NCBI GenBank assembly: GCA_964573255.1
Contig: CAZNJB010000004.1
Coordinates: 55,223-119,222 of the forward strand
Reading direction: 5' to 3'
DNA from: CAYNUJ01 sp964573255
GTDB lineage: Bacteria > Bacteroidota > Ignavibacteria > Ignavibacteriales > Melioribacteraceae
Length of the DNA stretch: 64,000 bases
Shown: in pieces, positions 27,373-36,285 of the stretch
How positions within the stretch are numbered: position 1 is the first letter of the stretch
Layout: every line of letters begins with the position of its first letter
Notes under the pieces: model-generated
Databases searched by the model: none
What the model saw: only the letters and a program-made list of their open reading frames with translations
What the model was told of the DNA's origin: nothing
Translations under genes and position numbers: made by a program

Positions 27373-28017
27373 ATGAAAATTACAAAATCAATAATTGTTT
27401 TCATTCTATTCGTAACTAATTCGATAATATTTTCCCAAAAGTTAAATAGTGTCAAATATTTCAATCAAAACAATTTTGATTATCTCCTTGAACAAACAAA
27501 TCCTCCTCAAAATGATTTACGGCATACCCATTCATTTTATAATATTTTAGGTCAAGTAATTGTCGGTGGAATTGGAAGTGTTATCGCACCGGCACCTTTT
27601 GTCGCTACTGCATTTGTTAATGCTCTTGGAGGGGGCAGACAAGATGTGACAGACCTGATGATTTTATTGAGTGTCCCGGCATATTTATTTGCTACATCAG
27701 GGGGAGTTCACTGGATTGCAAGCAAAGAAAATTCAAAGCATAACTTTTGGGAGACTTTCAAATATGCTTCTGTTGGAATGGGTGTTGGTGTTGGGATAGT
27801 ATCCATTCTTTCTACTCAATATACCACAATCCCCGGAGTTTGGGTAGCCGTTTCTTACACATGTCCGTTGATATTTTCAATTATTTATTCTACTTCCATA
27901 GCGGAATGGCCGACTGAAATAAGTAGAAATTATTTTGAAAATAGCACATTAACCCTTCAGGAAATACACAACAGAGAAATGATTTTTAACATCAATATTT
28001 TGAGGGTGAATTTGTGA
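27373..28017 (+). CDS. Exported hydrophobic protein, unknown function
   Basis: A 214-residue protein with signal peptide MKITKSIIVFILFVTNSIIFSQ and several glycine-rich hydrophobic stretches (ILGQVIVGGIGSVIAPAPFVATAF, VGMGVGVGIVSIL, VSYTCPLIFSIIYS), suggesting three or four membrane-embedded segments. No domain is recognised. It has GGGGCAG before the ATG and lies alone after the NYN gene, with the small lipoprotein gene downstream. It may be a lineage-specific envelope protein. Confidence 0.65.
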   Translation: MKITKSIIVFILFVTNSIIFSQKLNSVKYFNQNNFDYLLEQTNPPQNDLRHTHSFYNILGQVIVGGIGSVIAPAPFVATAFVNALGGGRQDVTDLMILLSVPAYLFATSGGVHWIASKENSKHNFWETFKYASVGMGVGVGIVSILSTQYTTIPGVWVAVSYTCPLIFSIIYSTSIAEWPTEISRNYFENSTLTLQEIHNREMIFNINILRVNL

Positions 28018-28069
28018 AAAATATACACAGTGGAAACAAAAATTTTGTTGAATAGGAATATTTATTAGG

Positions 28070-28447
28070 CTGCATAATAAAAATATTATTTTCTTTTTAA
28101 TCTTTGCTTTAATTAATTTAATATTGAATGGTTGTTATTCGTCGGATGAAATTTCCAGAAGAGGAAGTACTTTTGTCCAAGTATTTAAAATAGTTCTTAA
28201 AGACGGTAGAACTATTGATTTTACGGAAGATAAATCGGGCTACGGATATTTGAGGAAAAATGAAGTTGTACAATTTAATGATGACGGCGAAATAAAAACT
28301 TTTCCTCTCGATAATATTGATAAAATCTATACCGAAAAATTTGACCTTCCAAAAACAGTATTTACATCAATAGGGATAACTGTTTCTCTGTTTTCTACAT
28401 TGCTTATGTTGTTTGCAATGTCATTCCACAATGGTGTTGGCGGGTAA
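28070..28447 (+). CDS. Small lipoprotein with non-ATG start
   Basis: A protein of about 125 residues when read from the CTG at 28070. The conventional TTG at 28124 would drop its export signal: upstream in frame, codons encode LHNKNIIFFLIFALINLILNGC, a charged N-terminus, hydrophobic core and lipobox ending at the cysteine. The mature part (VQVFKIVLKDGRTIDFTEDKSGYGYL...PLDNIDKIYTEKFDLPKTVF) resembles small periplasmic beta domains and ends in one more hydrophobic segment. The CTG is the best of several poor starts (ATT and ATA codons are also present), so the exact start is uncertain. Function unknown. Confidence 0.5.
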   Translation: MHNKNIIFFLIFALINLILNGCYSSDEISRRGSTFVQVFKIVLKDGRTIDFTEDKSGYGYLRKNEVVQFNDDGEIKTFPLDNIDKIYTEKFDLPKTVFTSIGITVSLFSTLLMLFAMSFHNGVGG

Positions 28448-28499
28448 TTCTATTTCGATTATATTTTACCATCATAATTCCATAAATTACCGACTGATT

Positions 28500-29402
28500 A
28501 TGAAGAAATATCTTATAATTACAATTTTTACGCTACTCTCGGTAATATCCTTATCTAATTCTTGGGGACAGAGTATGAATGAATTAAGAGAAAAAATTCT
28601 CGATAGGATTAATCCAATCGAAGGAATCTTTGGCATTGTTTTTAAGTCGTTGGAGAATGATGAAATACGATTATTTATAAATGAACATGAAGAATTTCAC
28701 GCTGCAAGTACGATGAAAACCCCAGTAATGATAGAAGTATTCAAACAAGCGTATGAGGGTAAATTCTCACTCGAAGATTCAATTGAAATAAGAAATGAAT
28801 TTACAAGCATCGTTGACGGAAGCAAATTCAGTATGGAGATTACTCGCGATGAGGGGGAGGGATTTTATAAATTTATAGGGCAGAAAAGACCTATCCTGGA
28901 AGTAGTGGAAAATATGATTACTGTAAGCGGTAACCTGGCAACTAATAATTTGATTGAATTAGTTGGTGCGAAAAATGTGACCGAAACTATGAGATCGTTC
29001 GGAGCTAATGAAATTAAAGTATTGCGGGGAGTTGAAGATATTAAAGCTTACGAAATGGGATTGAGCAATACTACCACTCCTTACGATTTAATGATAATTT
29101 ATGAAGCCATTGCAAAAGGAAAGGCTGTGAATGAATCCGCTTGTAAAAAGATGACTGAAATTCTATTAAGGCAAAAATTTAATTCGTTGATACCGAAATA
29201 TTTGCCTGAAGAAGTAAAGGTTGCTCATAAAACCGGTTCAATTTCCGGTGTGCGTCACGATTCCGGCATAGTATTTTTACCTAACGGACGCAGTTACGTA
29301 CTAGTAATTCTATCCAAAAATTTGAATGATACCGAGCAAGGCGAAGAAGTTATTGCCCTTATTTCCAAAGATATTTATGATTTTATTAACAAGTTGAAAT
29401 GA
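28500..29402 (+). CDS. Class A beta-lactamase-related serine hydrolase
   Basis: A 300-residue exported protein (signal MKKYLIITIFTLLSVISLSNSWGQ). An upstream in-frame start at 28413 is rejected in favour of this signal peptide. It has the serine-hydrolase SxxK (S70-T-M-K73), SGN at 143-145 in the place of SDN, and KTGS at 244-247. E179 and the NTTTP segment align with Glu166 and the following omega-loop region of class A beta-lactamases, but the Asn170 position is Ala. It may be a beta-lactamase or a related peptidoglycan hydrolase; sequence alone does not decide. Its stop overlaps the next start (ATGA). Confidence 0.82.
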   Translation: MKKYLIITIFTLLSVISLSNSWGQSMNELREKILDRINPIEGIFGIVFKSLENDEIRLFINEHEEFHAASTMKTPVMIEVFKQAYEGKFSLEDSIEIRNEFTSIVDGSKFSMEITRDEGEGFYKFIGQKRPILEVVENMITVSGNLATNNLIELVGAKNVTETMRSFGANEIKVLRGVEDIKAYEMGLSNTTTPYDLMIIYEAIAKGKAVNESACKKMTEILLRQKFNSLIPKYLPEEVKVAHKTGSISGVRHDSGIVFLPNGRSYVLVILSKNLNDTEQGEEVIALISKDIYDFINKLK

Positions 29403-30538
29403 TGCATGTGAAAAAGATTCTATTATTTATTGCGATTTTATTTTTAACCTTCTCCAAAATTTTCCCACAATATTCACTGACGGTGCAAATTGCCGATGGT
29501 ATTATTTTTCATAAATTGGAATTACGCGGACCTATTGCCGTGCAGTACCTTGAAGTGGATTTAACCAAGAAGAATATTTCCGTAGAAACCGCAATTGCAA
29601 ATGATTATTTAGGTAACGGCGGTGAGCGCGTTTCCGAGCTTTGTGAAAGATTGAATGCAAAAGGATATAATATCATTGCAGCGGTGAACGGCGATTTTTT
29701 TGGAGGTAAACCTGCTCAAGCTCAAAATTCAATGATAGTTAACGGTGAATTTGCCAAGGGAAATAAATTGGACCGTTCAGAGTTCGCATTATCATTTGAG
29801 GGTAAACCTTTTGTTGAGAAATTTAAATTTGACGGTGAAATAATTTTACGTGATACCATTCTGGCGATTAAATCGTTAAATATGAAATCGAATGGGAACT
29901 CGATTTCAATTTACAACCGTTTTTACAACAAACGATTTGCCGTGGATTCATTGAAAGGCTTAATATTACTGAAAGCACTAAATAAATTAACCAACAATGA
30001 TACTCTGCTATTCTTGGTGGAAAAATATTTCGGAGATTATTTTTTAGATACACTACAGAGAAACGAATATTTAGTTGGGAAAATTGATGAAGAATTCCTG
30101 AATAATAGAATTACTGAAGAAGACACATTAAAAATCTATTTAGGTACTATTCCATCCGTTGGAAATATTAAAACATTAATCGGTGGATTACCTCGATTGG
30201 TAATTGACGGTATTCCTATTGAAGATTTTAATGGTGTTGAAGGACTTAAGAGCAAGAAGTTTATAGGGAAGAATCCAAGAACGGCAGTCGGTTTTAATGA
30301 AGATTCAACAAAGTTATTTATTGTAACTGTTGACGGACGGCAGACACACTATAGTTTGGGAATGACGCTGCCGGAATTAGCAAAGTTTATGAAGAAGATC
30401 GGGTGCTATCAAGCAGTAAATTTAGACGGAGGAGGGTCCACTACAATGTGGGTAAACGGGAAAATAGAGAACAGTCCATCCGATAAAGAAGGTGAACGTC
30501 CGGTGCATAATGCACTGATTGTGAGAATTACCAAATGA
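29399..30538 (+). CDS. Exported phosphodiester glycosidase (NAGPA domain)
   Basis: A 379-residue exported protein (signal MHVKKILLFIAILFLTFSKIFPQ). The NAGPA-type catalytic domain is split across two regions: AAVNGDFFGGKPAQAQNSMIVNGE near residues 95-120 and, in the C-terminal half, NPRTAVGFNEDSTKLFIVTVDGRQ, GMTLPELAKFMKKIG and VNLDGGGSTTMWVNGK. Homologues include the uncovering enzyme domain and the bacterial YvgJ/YjcR type. It is translationally coupled to the serine hydrolase gene upstream, suggesting that both act on cell-wall or glycan substrates (inference). Either of two adjacent ATGs could start it. Confidence 0.85.
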   Translation: MMHVKKILLFIAILFLTFSKIFPQYSLTVQIADGIIFHKLELRGPIAVQYLEVDLTKKNISVETAIANDYLGNGGERVSELCERLNAKGYNIIAAVNGDFFGGKPAQAQNSMIVNGEFAKGNKLDRSEFALSFEGKPFVEKFKFDGEIILRDTILAIKSLNMKSNGNSISIYNRFYNKRFAVDSLKGLILLKALNKLTNNDTLLFLVEKYFGDYFLDTLQRNEYLVGKIDEEFLNNRITEEDTLKIYLGTIPSVGNIKTLIGGLPRLVIDGIPIEDFNGVEGLKSKKFIGKNPRTAVGFNEDSTKLFIVTVDGRQTHYSLGMTLPELAKFMKKIGCYQAVNLDGGGSTTMWVNGKIENSPSDKEGERPVHNALIVRITK

Positions 30539-30725
30539 GATTATCGGTGTGGAATAGGAACTCTCATTTTTGTTGATAGTTTGGGATTGTAAGTCAATTA
30601 TATGTGAATTTTAATATAATTGCGGCTTGTTTTCAGACAGCTGACTTTTGTTGTTTATGTACCTGAAAAATATTTAATAAATCAGAATTTGCTTTAAAAT
30701 ATTTTTACAAATAATAGATTCCTTT

Positions 30726-30756
30726 TCGTTAATGGAAATTATTTTTATTATCTTTG
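30726..30756 (+). promoter_or_regulatory. Putative pyrG promoter
   Basis: TATCTTTG (30749-30756) matches TAnnTTTG. The -33 position at a 20-nt distance reads TCG within TTTTCG rather than TTG, so the upstream half is imperfect. It lies 32 nt before the pyrG ATG. The rest of the 30539-30788 gap shows no gene. Confidence 0.4.
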
Positions 30757-30788
30757 ATCCCGAGTTTTTAACCAATTATTAGCGCATT

Positions 30789-32417
30789 ATGAGTTACAAA
30801 AATAAGGTAAAGTATATATTTATCACTGGCGGTGTTGTATCCTCATTAGGGAAAGGAATAACCGCAGCTTCACTCGGTTTATTACTTAAATCACGCGGAT
30901 ATTCCGTTACAATTCAAAAATTCGATCCTTATATCAATGTCGATCCGGGGACGATGAGCCCATTTCAACATGGTGAAGTTTACGTTACAGATGACGGTGC
31001 GGAAACGGATTTGGACTTGGGACACTACGAAAGATTTCTCGACGTTAATATGTCCAAAGCCAATAATACTACGACCGGACAGGTATATTTTGACGTAATA
31101 ACCCGTGAAAGACGAGGCGATTATTTGGGTGCAACGGTTCAAGTTATACCCCACATCACCGATGAAATAAAAAAACGTATGAAAGCCATTGGTGAAACAA
31201 ATAAATACGATGTTGTAATCACCGAAATTGGCGGTACAATTGGTGATATAGAAAGTCTTCCTTTTATTGAAGCGATGCGTCAATTGATGCTTGAGCTTGG
31301 CAGAAAAAATGCAATTAGTATTCATGTAACTCTAGTGCCATACATCAGTTCAGCGAAAGAATATAAAACAAAACCGACTCAGCACAGCGTTAAAAATTTA
31401 TTGGAACTCGGTATTCAACCTAATATATTGGTTTGTCGTTCGGAAGTTCCGCTTTCTGCAGGATTGAGGAATAAGATTGCTCTATTCTGCAATGTATCTC
31501 AGAAATCTGTTATTTCCGCTCACGACTGTTCAACAATTTATGAAGTACCTCTAACTCTTTATGAGCAAAATTTGGATAGAATTGTTCTTAAGAAATTAAA
31601 ATTACCCGATTTGGATATTGATCTCGAAGAGTGGACTCATTTTGTTGAGAAAATAAAAAATCCTTCCAATCAGGTAAATATAGCTGTTTGCGGAAAATAT
31701 ACCGATTATGTAGATGCATACAAAAGCATTTCGGAATCATTTATTCATGCCGGTGCGGAAAATGATGCAAAGGTGAATATAGATTATCTTTCATCCGAAA
31801 TTTTCGAGGATGAAAGTAAGCTTGAATTATTAAAGAAATACGACGGTATTTTAATTCCCGGCGGATTTGGCGAGAGAGGAATTGAAGGGAAAATAAATGC
31901 AATTAGATATGCCAGAGAAAATAATGTCCCGTTTTTCGGTATCTGTTTAGGATTGCAATGTGCCGTTATTGAATTCGCCAGGAATGTTTGCGGTATTAAG
32001 AAAGCAAATAGTGCCGAATTTGTGAAGAATAAATTCAGTGTGGTTCATATAATGCCCGATCAGAAAAAAATCAAAGAAAAGGGCGGAACGATGCGTTTAG
32101 GTGCTTATCCTTGTGTTCTTAAAAATGGAACCAAAGCTAAAAAAGCATATAGGAAAATGAAAATTTCAGAGCGCCATCGCCATCGTTATGAAGTTAACAA
32201 CGATTTTAGACCGATTCTTGAGGAACATGGAATGGTATTCAGCGGAACGTCTCCCGATGAACAATTAGTCGAGATGATTGAACTGCCGAACCATCCATGG
32301 TTTATCGGCTGCCAATTTCATCCAGAGTTGAAATCACGGGCGGCTAAAGCGCATCCTCTTTTCAGGGAATTTGTTGCCGCAGCTGTTGAATATTCTCAAA
32401 AAGCAAAAAAAGGTTGA
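30789..32417 (+). CDS. pyrG: CTP synthase
   Basis: Converts UTP to CTP using glutamine-derived ammonia, the last step of pyrimidine nucleotide synthesis. The N-terminal synthetase domain begins KYIFITGGVVSSLGKGI with the P-loop, and contains FDPYINVDPGTMSPFQHGEVYVTDDGAE. The C-terminal class I glutamine amidotransferase shows GGFGERG, FFGICLGLQ (nucleophile Cys) and the HPE triad element FHPELKSR. Length 542 is typical. It overlaps the TPR gene by 4 nt. Secure. Confidence 0.97.
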   Translation: MSYKNKVKYIFITGGVVSSLGKGITAASLGLLLKSRGYSVTIQKFDPYINVDPGTMSPFQHGEVYVTDDGAETDLDLGHYERFLDVNMSKANNTTTGQVYFDVITRERRGDYLGATVQVIPHITDEIKKRMKAIGETNKYDVVITEIGGTIGDIESLPFIEAMRQLMLELGRKNAISIHVTLVPYISSAKEYKTKPTQHSVKNLLELGIQPNILVCRSEVPLSAGLRNKIALFCNVSQKSVISAHDCSTIYEVPLTLYEQNLDRIVLKKLKLPDLDIDLEEWTHFVEKIKNPSNQVNIAVCGKYTDYVDAYKSISESFIHAGAENDAKVNIDYLSSEIFEDESKLELLKKYDGILIPGGFGERGIEGKINAIRYARENNVPFFGICLGLQCAVIEFARNVCGIKKANSAEFVKNKFSVVHIMPDQKKIKEKGGTMRLGAYPCVLKNGTKAKKAYRKMKISERHRHRYEVNNDFRPILEEHGMVFSGTSPDEQLVEMIELPNHPWFIGCQFHPELKSRAAKAHPLFREFVAAAVEYSQKAKKG

Positions 32418-33889
32418 TGTTCAAGCGGTTTTGGTTAATTTTTTTATTCCTATTCGGTTCTAATTCCATTTTCGGACAATCCGAAATCAAATTACTGAAA
32501 CAAGGCTTAAAATATGCTTACAACCTCGATTTGCAGAAAGCTGATTCGGTATTTAACAAATTCATAGATTCATATCCCAATTCACCTGCCGGATATTATT
32601 ACTTATCTCAAAATCATTTTTGGAAATATCTCGGCTGCAGGGATCAAGCCGAGTTGATGATTTTCGAAAGATTCAGTGATTTGGCTCTCAACAAAGCCGA
32701 GAAAAATATAAATGATAGAAACGATAACTTCTCCAAGTTCATTCTCGGTTCGGTGTTCACACTCAAAGCAGCGGCTAACACGACTAGAGGAGATTCCTGG
32801 AAGGCATTTTTGAACGCAAAAAATGCGGTGAATCAATTCGAGGAAATTTTAGAAAAAGACCCGAATTATTTTGATGCGAATTTAGGTTTAGGTATTTTTA
32901 ATTATGCATTAAGTTTTGTGCCGGGTCTTTTCAAGTTTGCGTTGGATATAACAGGATTGGATTACGACAGAGAAGAGGCTGTAATTTATTTAAATAAAGC
33001 TTTCGAAAAGGGAGAGTTGACATCGGATGAAGCCGCTTTTCATTTATCCAAAATTTATTTTGAATACCTGGGAGACTATCGGGAGTCACATTATTTTATA
33101 GACTTGCTAATTGATAAATATCCCGAGAATGTTCTTTTCTATTATCAAAAAGCTTTGTTGGAAATTGAAATGAAAAGATTGGACGAAGCGGAAAAACTAT
33201 TGACTAAAGTGATAGAAATGAACAAACGCTATTTTTCTCAAACAACGTCATTCTCTAATTTTTTACTCGGAGATATCTATTTTAAGCGAAATAAATTTCA
33301 AAAAGCTGTAGAATATTTTGAGAAATTCTTCAATTCTACCGCCACAGTCGATTATTTAGGATATGCCAATTTCAGGTGTGCCTTGGCTTATTACTTTTTG
33401 GGTGATTCAGTGAATTATCGACACTACTTATTATTAGCCGGAAACGGTAATCCGGATGTTGACGAAGATGAATTTGCCTCCGAAATGAGTACGAAATTGT
33501 TAGGTGATAAAATTAGTGCCGAACTAAAGAATTTCATAATTGCCGATAATTATTACTCCGCTGGTGATATGGATGGCTGCTTAAATTTTATCGATTCGGT
33601 TAATGTCGAAAAATTAAATTCTATAACAATAATCAAAGCTGCTGCACTAACTGAAAAAGGTAATTATGCCGAATCAATTAAATTGCTGGATGATTTCGGC
33701 TACGACAATTTGTTATTTGAGTGGTTAAACCCTTTCGGACATTTGATATTGGGAATCGATTTTTGCAATACAGGACGCAATGAAGAAGCAAAGGAGCAAT
33801 TCAATATTGCCGAAAAGAATGCAGATGGTTACCGGTCAAATTATATCAAATCTAAAATTAATTATTGGAGAACAATAATTAATAAATAG
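32414..33889 (+). CDS. Exported TPR-repeat protein
   Basis: A 491-residue protein with a signal peptide (FWLIFLFLFGSNSIFGQ), then helical repeats. TPR-like segments include YNLDLQKADSVFNKFIDSYPNSPAGYYYLSQ, YQKALLEIEMKRLDEAEKLLTKVI, LLGDIYFKRNKFQKAVEYFEKFF and a C-terminal AKEQFNIAEKNADGY. Exported TPR proteins in this lineage commonly scaffold envelope complexes. The start is TTG at 32414 or the ATG at 32417, whose A is shared with the pyrG stop (TGATG). No enzymatic domain is seen. The 245-nt gap that follows shows no gene. Confidence 0.82.
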   Translation: MMFKRFWLIFLFLFGSNSIFGQSEIKLLKQGLKYAYNLDLQKADSVFNKFIDSYPNSPAGYYYLSQNHFWKYLGCRDQAELMIFERFSDLALNKAEKNINDRNDNFSKFILGSVFTLKAAANTTRGDSWKAFLNAKNAVNQFEEILEKDPNYFDANLGLGIFNYALSFVPGLFKFALDITGLDYDREEAVIYLNKAFEKGELTSDEAAFHLSKIYFEYLGDYRESHYFIDLLIDKYPENVLFYYQKALLEIEMKRLDEAEKLLTKVIEMNKRYFSQTTSFSNFLLGDIYFKRNKFQKAVEYFEKFFNSTATVDYLGYANFRCALAYYFLGDSVNYRHYLLLAGNGNPDVDEDEFASEMSTKLLGDKISAELKNFIIADNYYSAGDMDGCLNFIDSVNVEKLNSITIIKAAALTEKGNYAESIKLLDDFGYDNLLFEWLNPFGHLILGIDFCNTGRNEEAKEQFNIAEKNADGYRSNYIKSKINYWRTIINK

Positions 33890-34134
33890 TTGATGAATAT
33901 TTCTTCCATTTTTTTTCTGAGATATGAAAATTTCTCGAGATTTATCTGAAATTAAAGAAGAATAATAGAATAAAAAACGCGAATATTTCGGCAAATATTA
34001 AAGTGTGGGAAAAGTATCCCGAAAAAATGGTGATTACTCGTAAATCCTTAAAAATAAGTAATTTATGCCATCTCTCTAATTGATTCTTTCCGATTACTTC
34101 GGTAAATTCAAATCTTAAATTTTTTAGAATTTTT

Positions 34135-34761
34135 ATGACCAAAATCGCTGTTTTTGTTTCCGGCCGAGGATCGAATTTCAAGGCTATTTATCAAAAATTA
34201 AAGGAATCCGGAGCTTCCGGAAGTATTGTAATTCTTGTTTCTAACAAAGAATGTCCTGCATTAGAATTTGCTAGAGAAAACGGAATTGCTGTCCGGCTTG
34301 TTTCGACCGTCGATAAAAGCGGTTTTGTAACTTACAGACAATTACTCACAGAATTCAAGGAACTGGGAATTGGATTAATCGTCTTGGCGGGATTTCTAAA
34401 AAAAATCCCGGATGAGTTCATTGATGAGTTCCCAGATAAAATAATAAATGTTCATCCTGCTTTACTTCCTTCATTTGGGGGTAAAGGGATGTATGGGATG
34501 AATGTACACCGAGCGGTATTTAAGTCTTCGGCAAAATTTTCTGGCGCAACTGTTCATTATGTTGATAAGATTTATGATCATGGAAAAATTATTGAGCAGG
34601 GAATTGTTGATATTCACGATGTTGAATCTCCTGAAGAAATTGCCGAAAGAGTTTTGAAAATTGAGCATGAAATTTTTCCTGAGGTTGTGTTAGCTTTTGT
34701 GGAAGGAAGGATTAAATTAAAGGATGAAAGAATTATTTTAATCAATAGGGGAGTAAATTGA
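34135..34761 (+). CDS. purN: Phosphoribosylglycinamide formyltransferase
   Basis: Transfers a formyl group from 10-formyl-THF to GAR in purine synthesis. Visible: the phosphate-binding FVSGRGSNFKAIY near the N-terminus, VLAGFLKKIP, NVHPALLPSFGG with the catalytic Asn and His, and the folate-loop VHYVDKIYDHGKIIEQ with the catalytic Asp. Length 208 is standard. It overlaps purH by 4 nt. It opens a run of overlapping genes reaching pyrF at 42437. Secure. Confidence 0.96.
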   Translation: MTKIAVFVSGRGSNFKAIYQKLKESGASGSIVILVSNKECPALEFARENGIAVRLVSTVDKSGFVTYRQLLTEFKELGIGLIVLAGFLKKIPDEFIDEFPDKIINVHPALLPSFGGKGMYGMNVHRAVFKSSAKFSGATVHYVDKIYDHGKIIEQGIVDIHDVESPEEIAERVLKIEHEIFPEVVLAFVEGRIKLKDERIILINRGVN

Positions 34762-36275
34762 GAAAATATGCAATCTTAAGTGTTTCCGATAAAACGGGAA
34801 TAGTTGAATTTGGGAAGGGGTTGACAGAGTTTGATTATACAATTCTGGCGACCGGAAATACTGCTAGAGTGTTGAAAGACGGGGGCGTGGAATGCACTGA
34901 AATATCGGATTATACAAAGTTCCCTGAAGTTTTTTCTGGAAGGGTAAAAACACTTCAGCCCCAAATTTTCGGTGGAATTTTAATGCGGAGGGATAATGAT
35001 GAAGATTTGAATGAAGCCGAGGCAAATGGAATTCATCCGATTGATATCGTTTGTGTGAATCTTTATCCTTTCCCGAAAGTTGTAAATAGAGATGATATTT
35101 CGCTTGAAGAGAAAATAGAAAACATCGATATAGGTGGACCGAGTTTAATTAGAGCTGCTGCAAAAAATTATAAATTCGTTTCGGTTTTAACTAATCCTGC
35201 TCAATATGACAATTTTCTCGAAGAATTAAAAGGCGGACAAGTTTCGGATGATACACGTCAAAAATTAGCATACGATGCTTTTTCACATACTTCATATTAC
35301 GATACTCTAATTGCAAACTACTTCGAAAAAGAGTTTAATTTTGAAAGAACTCATTTTAGAATTAACTATCCTTTAACACAAAAATTACGTTACGGTGAGA
35401 ATCCTCATCAATCTGCTGAGTTGTATGGTAATTTCTCCGATTATTTTGAATCTATTCACGGTAAAGAATTATCATATAACAATATAGTTGATATGGTTGC
35501 TGCCGTTGAGGCAGTTAATGATTTGGGAGATAATGCGTGTATCATCGTTAAGCATACAAATCCTTGCGGTTCTGCAATTGGTGAATCCGTTTTAGATGCA
35601 TACACAAAAGCACTTTCTTGTGATCCGGTATCTGCTTTTGGCGGAATTGTAGCTTTCAAAAACGAAGTGGATGTTGAAACTGCAGAAAAACTAAATGAGA
35701 TATTTTTAGAGATTGTATGCGCTCCTTCATTTAGTGATGAAGCTCTGGATTTATTAAAGAAAAAGAAAAACAGAAGAATTATCGTTATAAAAAAATTCCC
35801 GGAAGTAAATCATCCAATTATTAAATCAGTTCCGGGCGGCGTATTGATTCAAGATTCTGACGCATCGAACATAAACGATATTGAATTGAAATTGGTTACC
35901 AAGCGTGAATATACCGAAGCGGAAATGGAAGATTTAAGATTTGCTTGGGTAATTTGTAAACATACAAAATCTAATGCTATCGTGTTTGCAAAAGACAGAA
36001 AAGGAATAGGCATTGGCGCCGGACAAATGAGTCGCGTGGATGCTGCTCGAATTGCCGCCGAAAAAGCAAAATTAAACGGTCACAACTTAGAAGGAGCCGT
36101 AGCCGCTTCTGATGCGTTCTTTCCATTTCCTGATGGATTGGAAGAAATTGCTTCGCATGGAATTAAAGCTGTTATTCAGCCGGGCGGTTCCGTTAGAGAC
36201 CAAGATGTAATTGAAGCTGCAGATAAACTTGGTGTGGCAATGGCCTTCACCGGAATTAGAAACTTTAAACATTAA
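34758..36275 (+). CDS. purH: Bifunctional AICAR formyltransferase / IMP cyclohydrolase
   Basis: Catalyses the last two steps of IMP synthesis. The N-terminal IMP cyclohydrolase domain shows LSVSDKTGIVEFG, STGNTA-like ATGNTARVL, GRVKTLQPQIFGGIL and NLYPF; the AICAR transformylase domain has RYGENPHQSAELYG, VKHTNPCGSAIG with the catalytic Lys-His pair, and AGQMSRVDA. The length of 505 is normal. The mreB ATG begins 10 nt after its stop. Secure. Confidence 0.96.
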   Translation: MRKYAILSVSDKTGIVEFGKGLTEFDYTILATGNTARVLKDGGVECTEISDYTKFPEVFSGRVKTLQPQIFGGILMRRDNDEDLNEAEANGIHPIDIVCVNLYPFPKVVNRDDISLEEKIENIDIGGPSLIRAAAKNYKFVSVLTNPAQYDNFLEELKGGQVSDDTRQKLAYDAFSHTSYYDTLIANYFEKEFNFERTHFRINYPLTQKLRYGENPHQSAELYGNFSDYFESIHGKELSYNNIVDMVAAVEAVNDLGDNACIIVKHTNPCGSAIGESVLDAYTKALSCDPVSAFGGIVAFKNEVDVETAEKLNEIFLEIVCAPSFSDEALDLLKKKKNRRIIVIKKFPEVNHPIIKSVPGGVLIQDSDASNINDIELKLVTKREYTEAEMEDLRFAWVICKHTKSNAIVFAKDRKGIGIGAGQMSRVDAARIAAEKAKLNGHNLEGAVAASDAFFPFPDGLEEIASHGIKAVIQPGGSVRDQDVIEAADKLGVAMAFTGIRNFKH

Positions 36276-36285
36276 GGTTAAGCGT

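Noticed and set aside
36211..36285. Upstream start for mreB inside purH
   Set aside because: MGFLDF at 36286 is the normal MreB N-terminus; the extra 25 residues are purH read in another frame.
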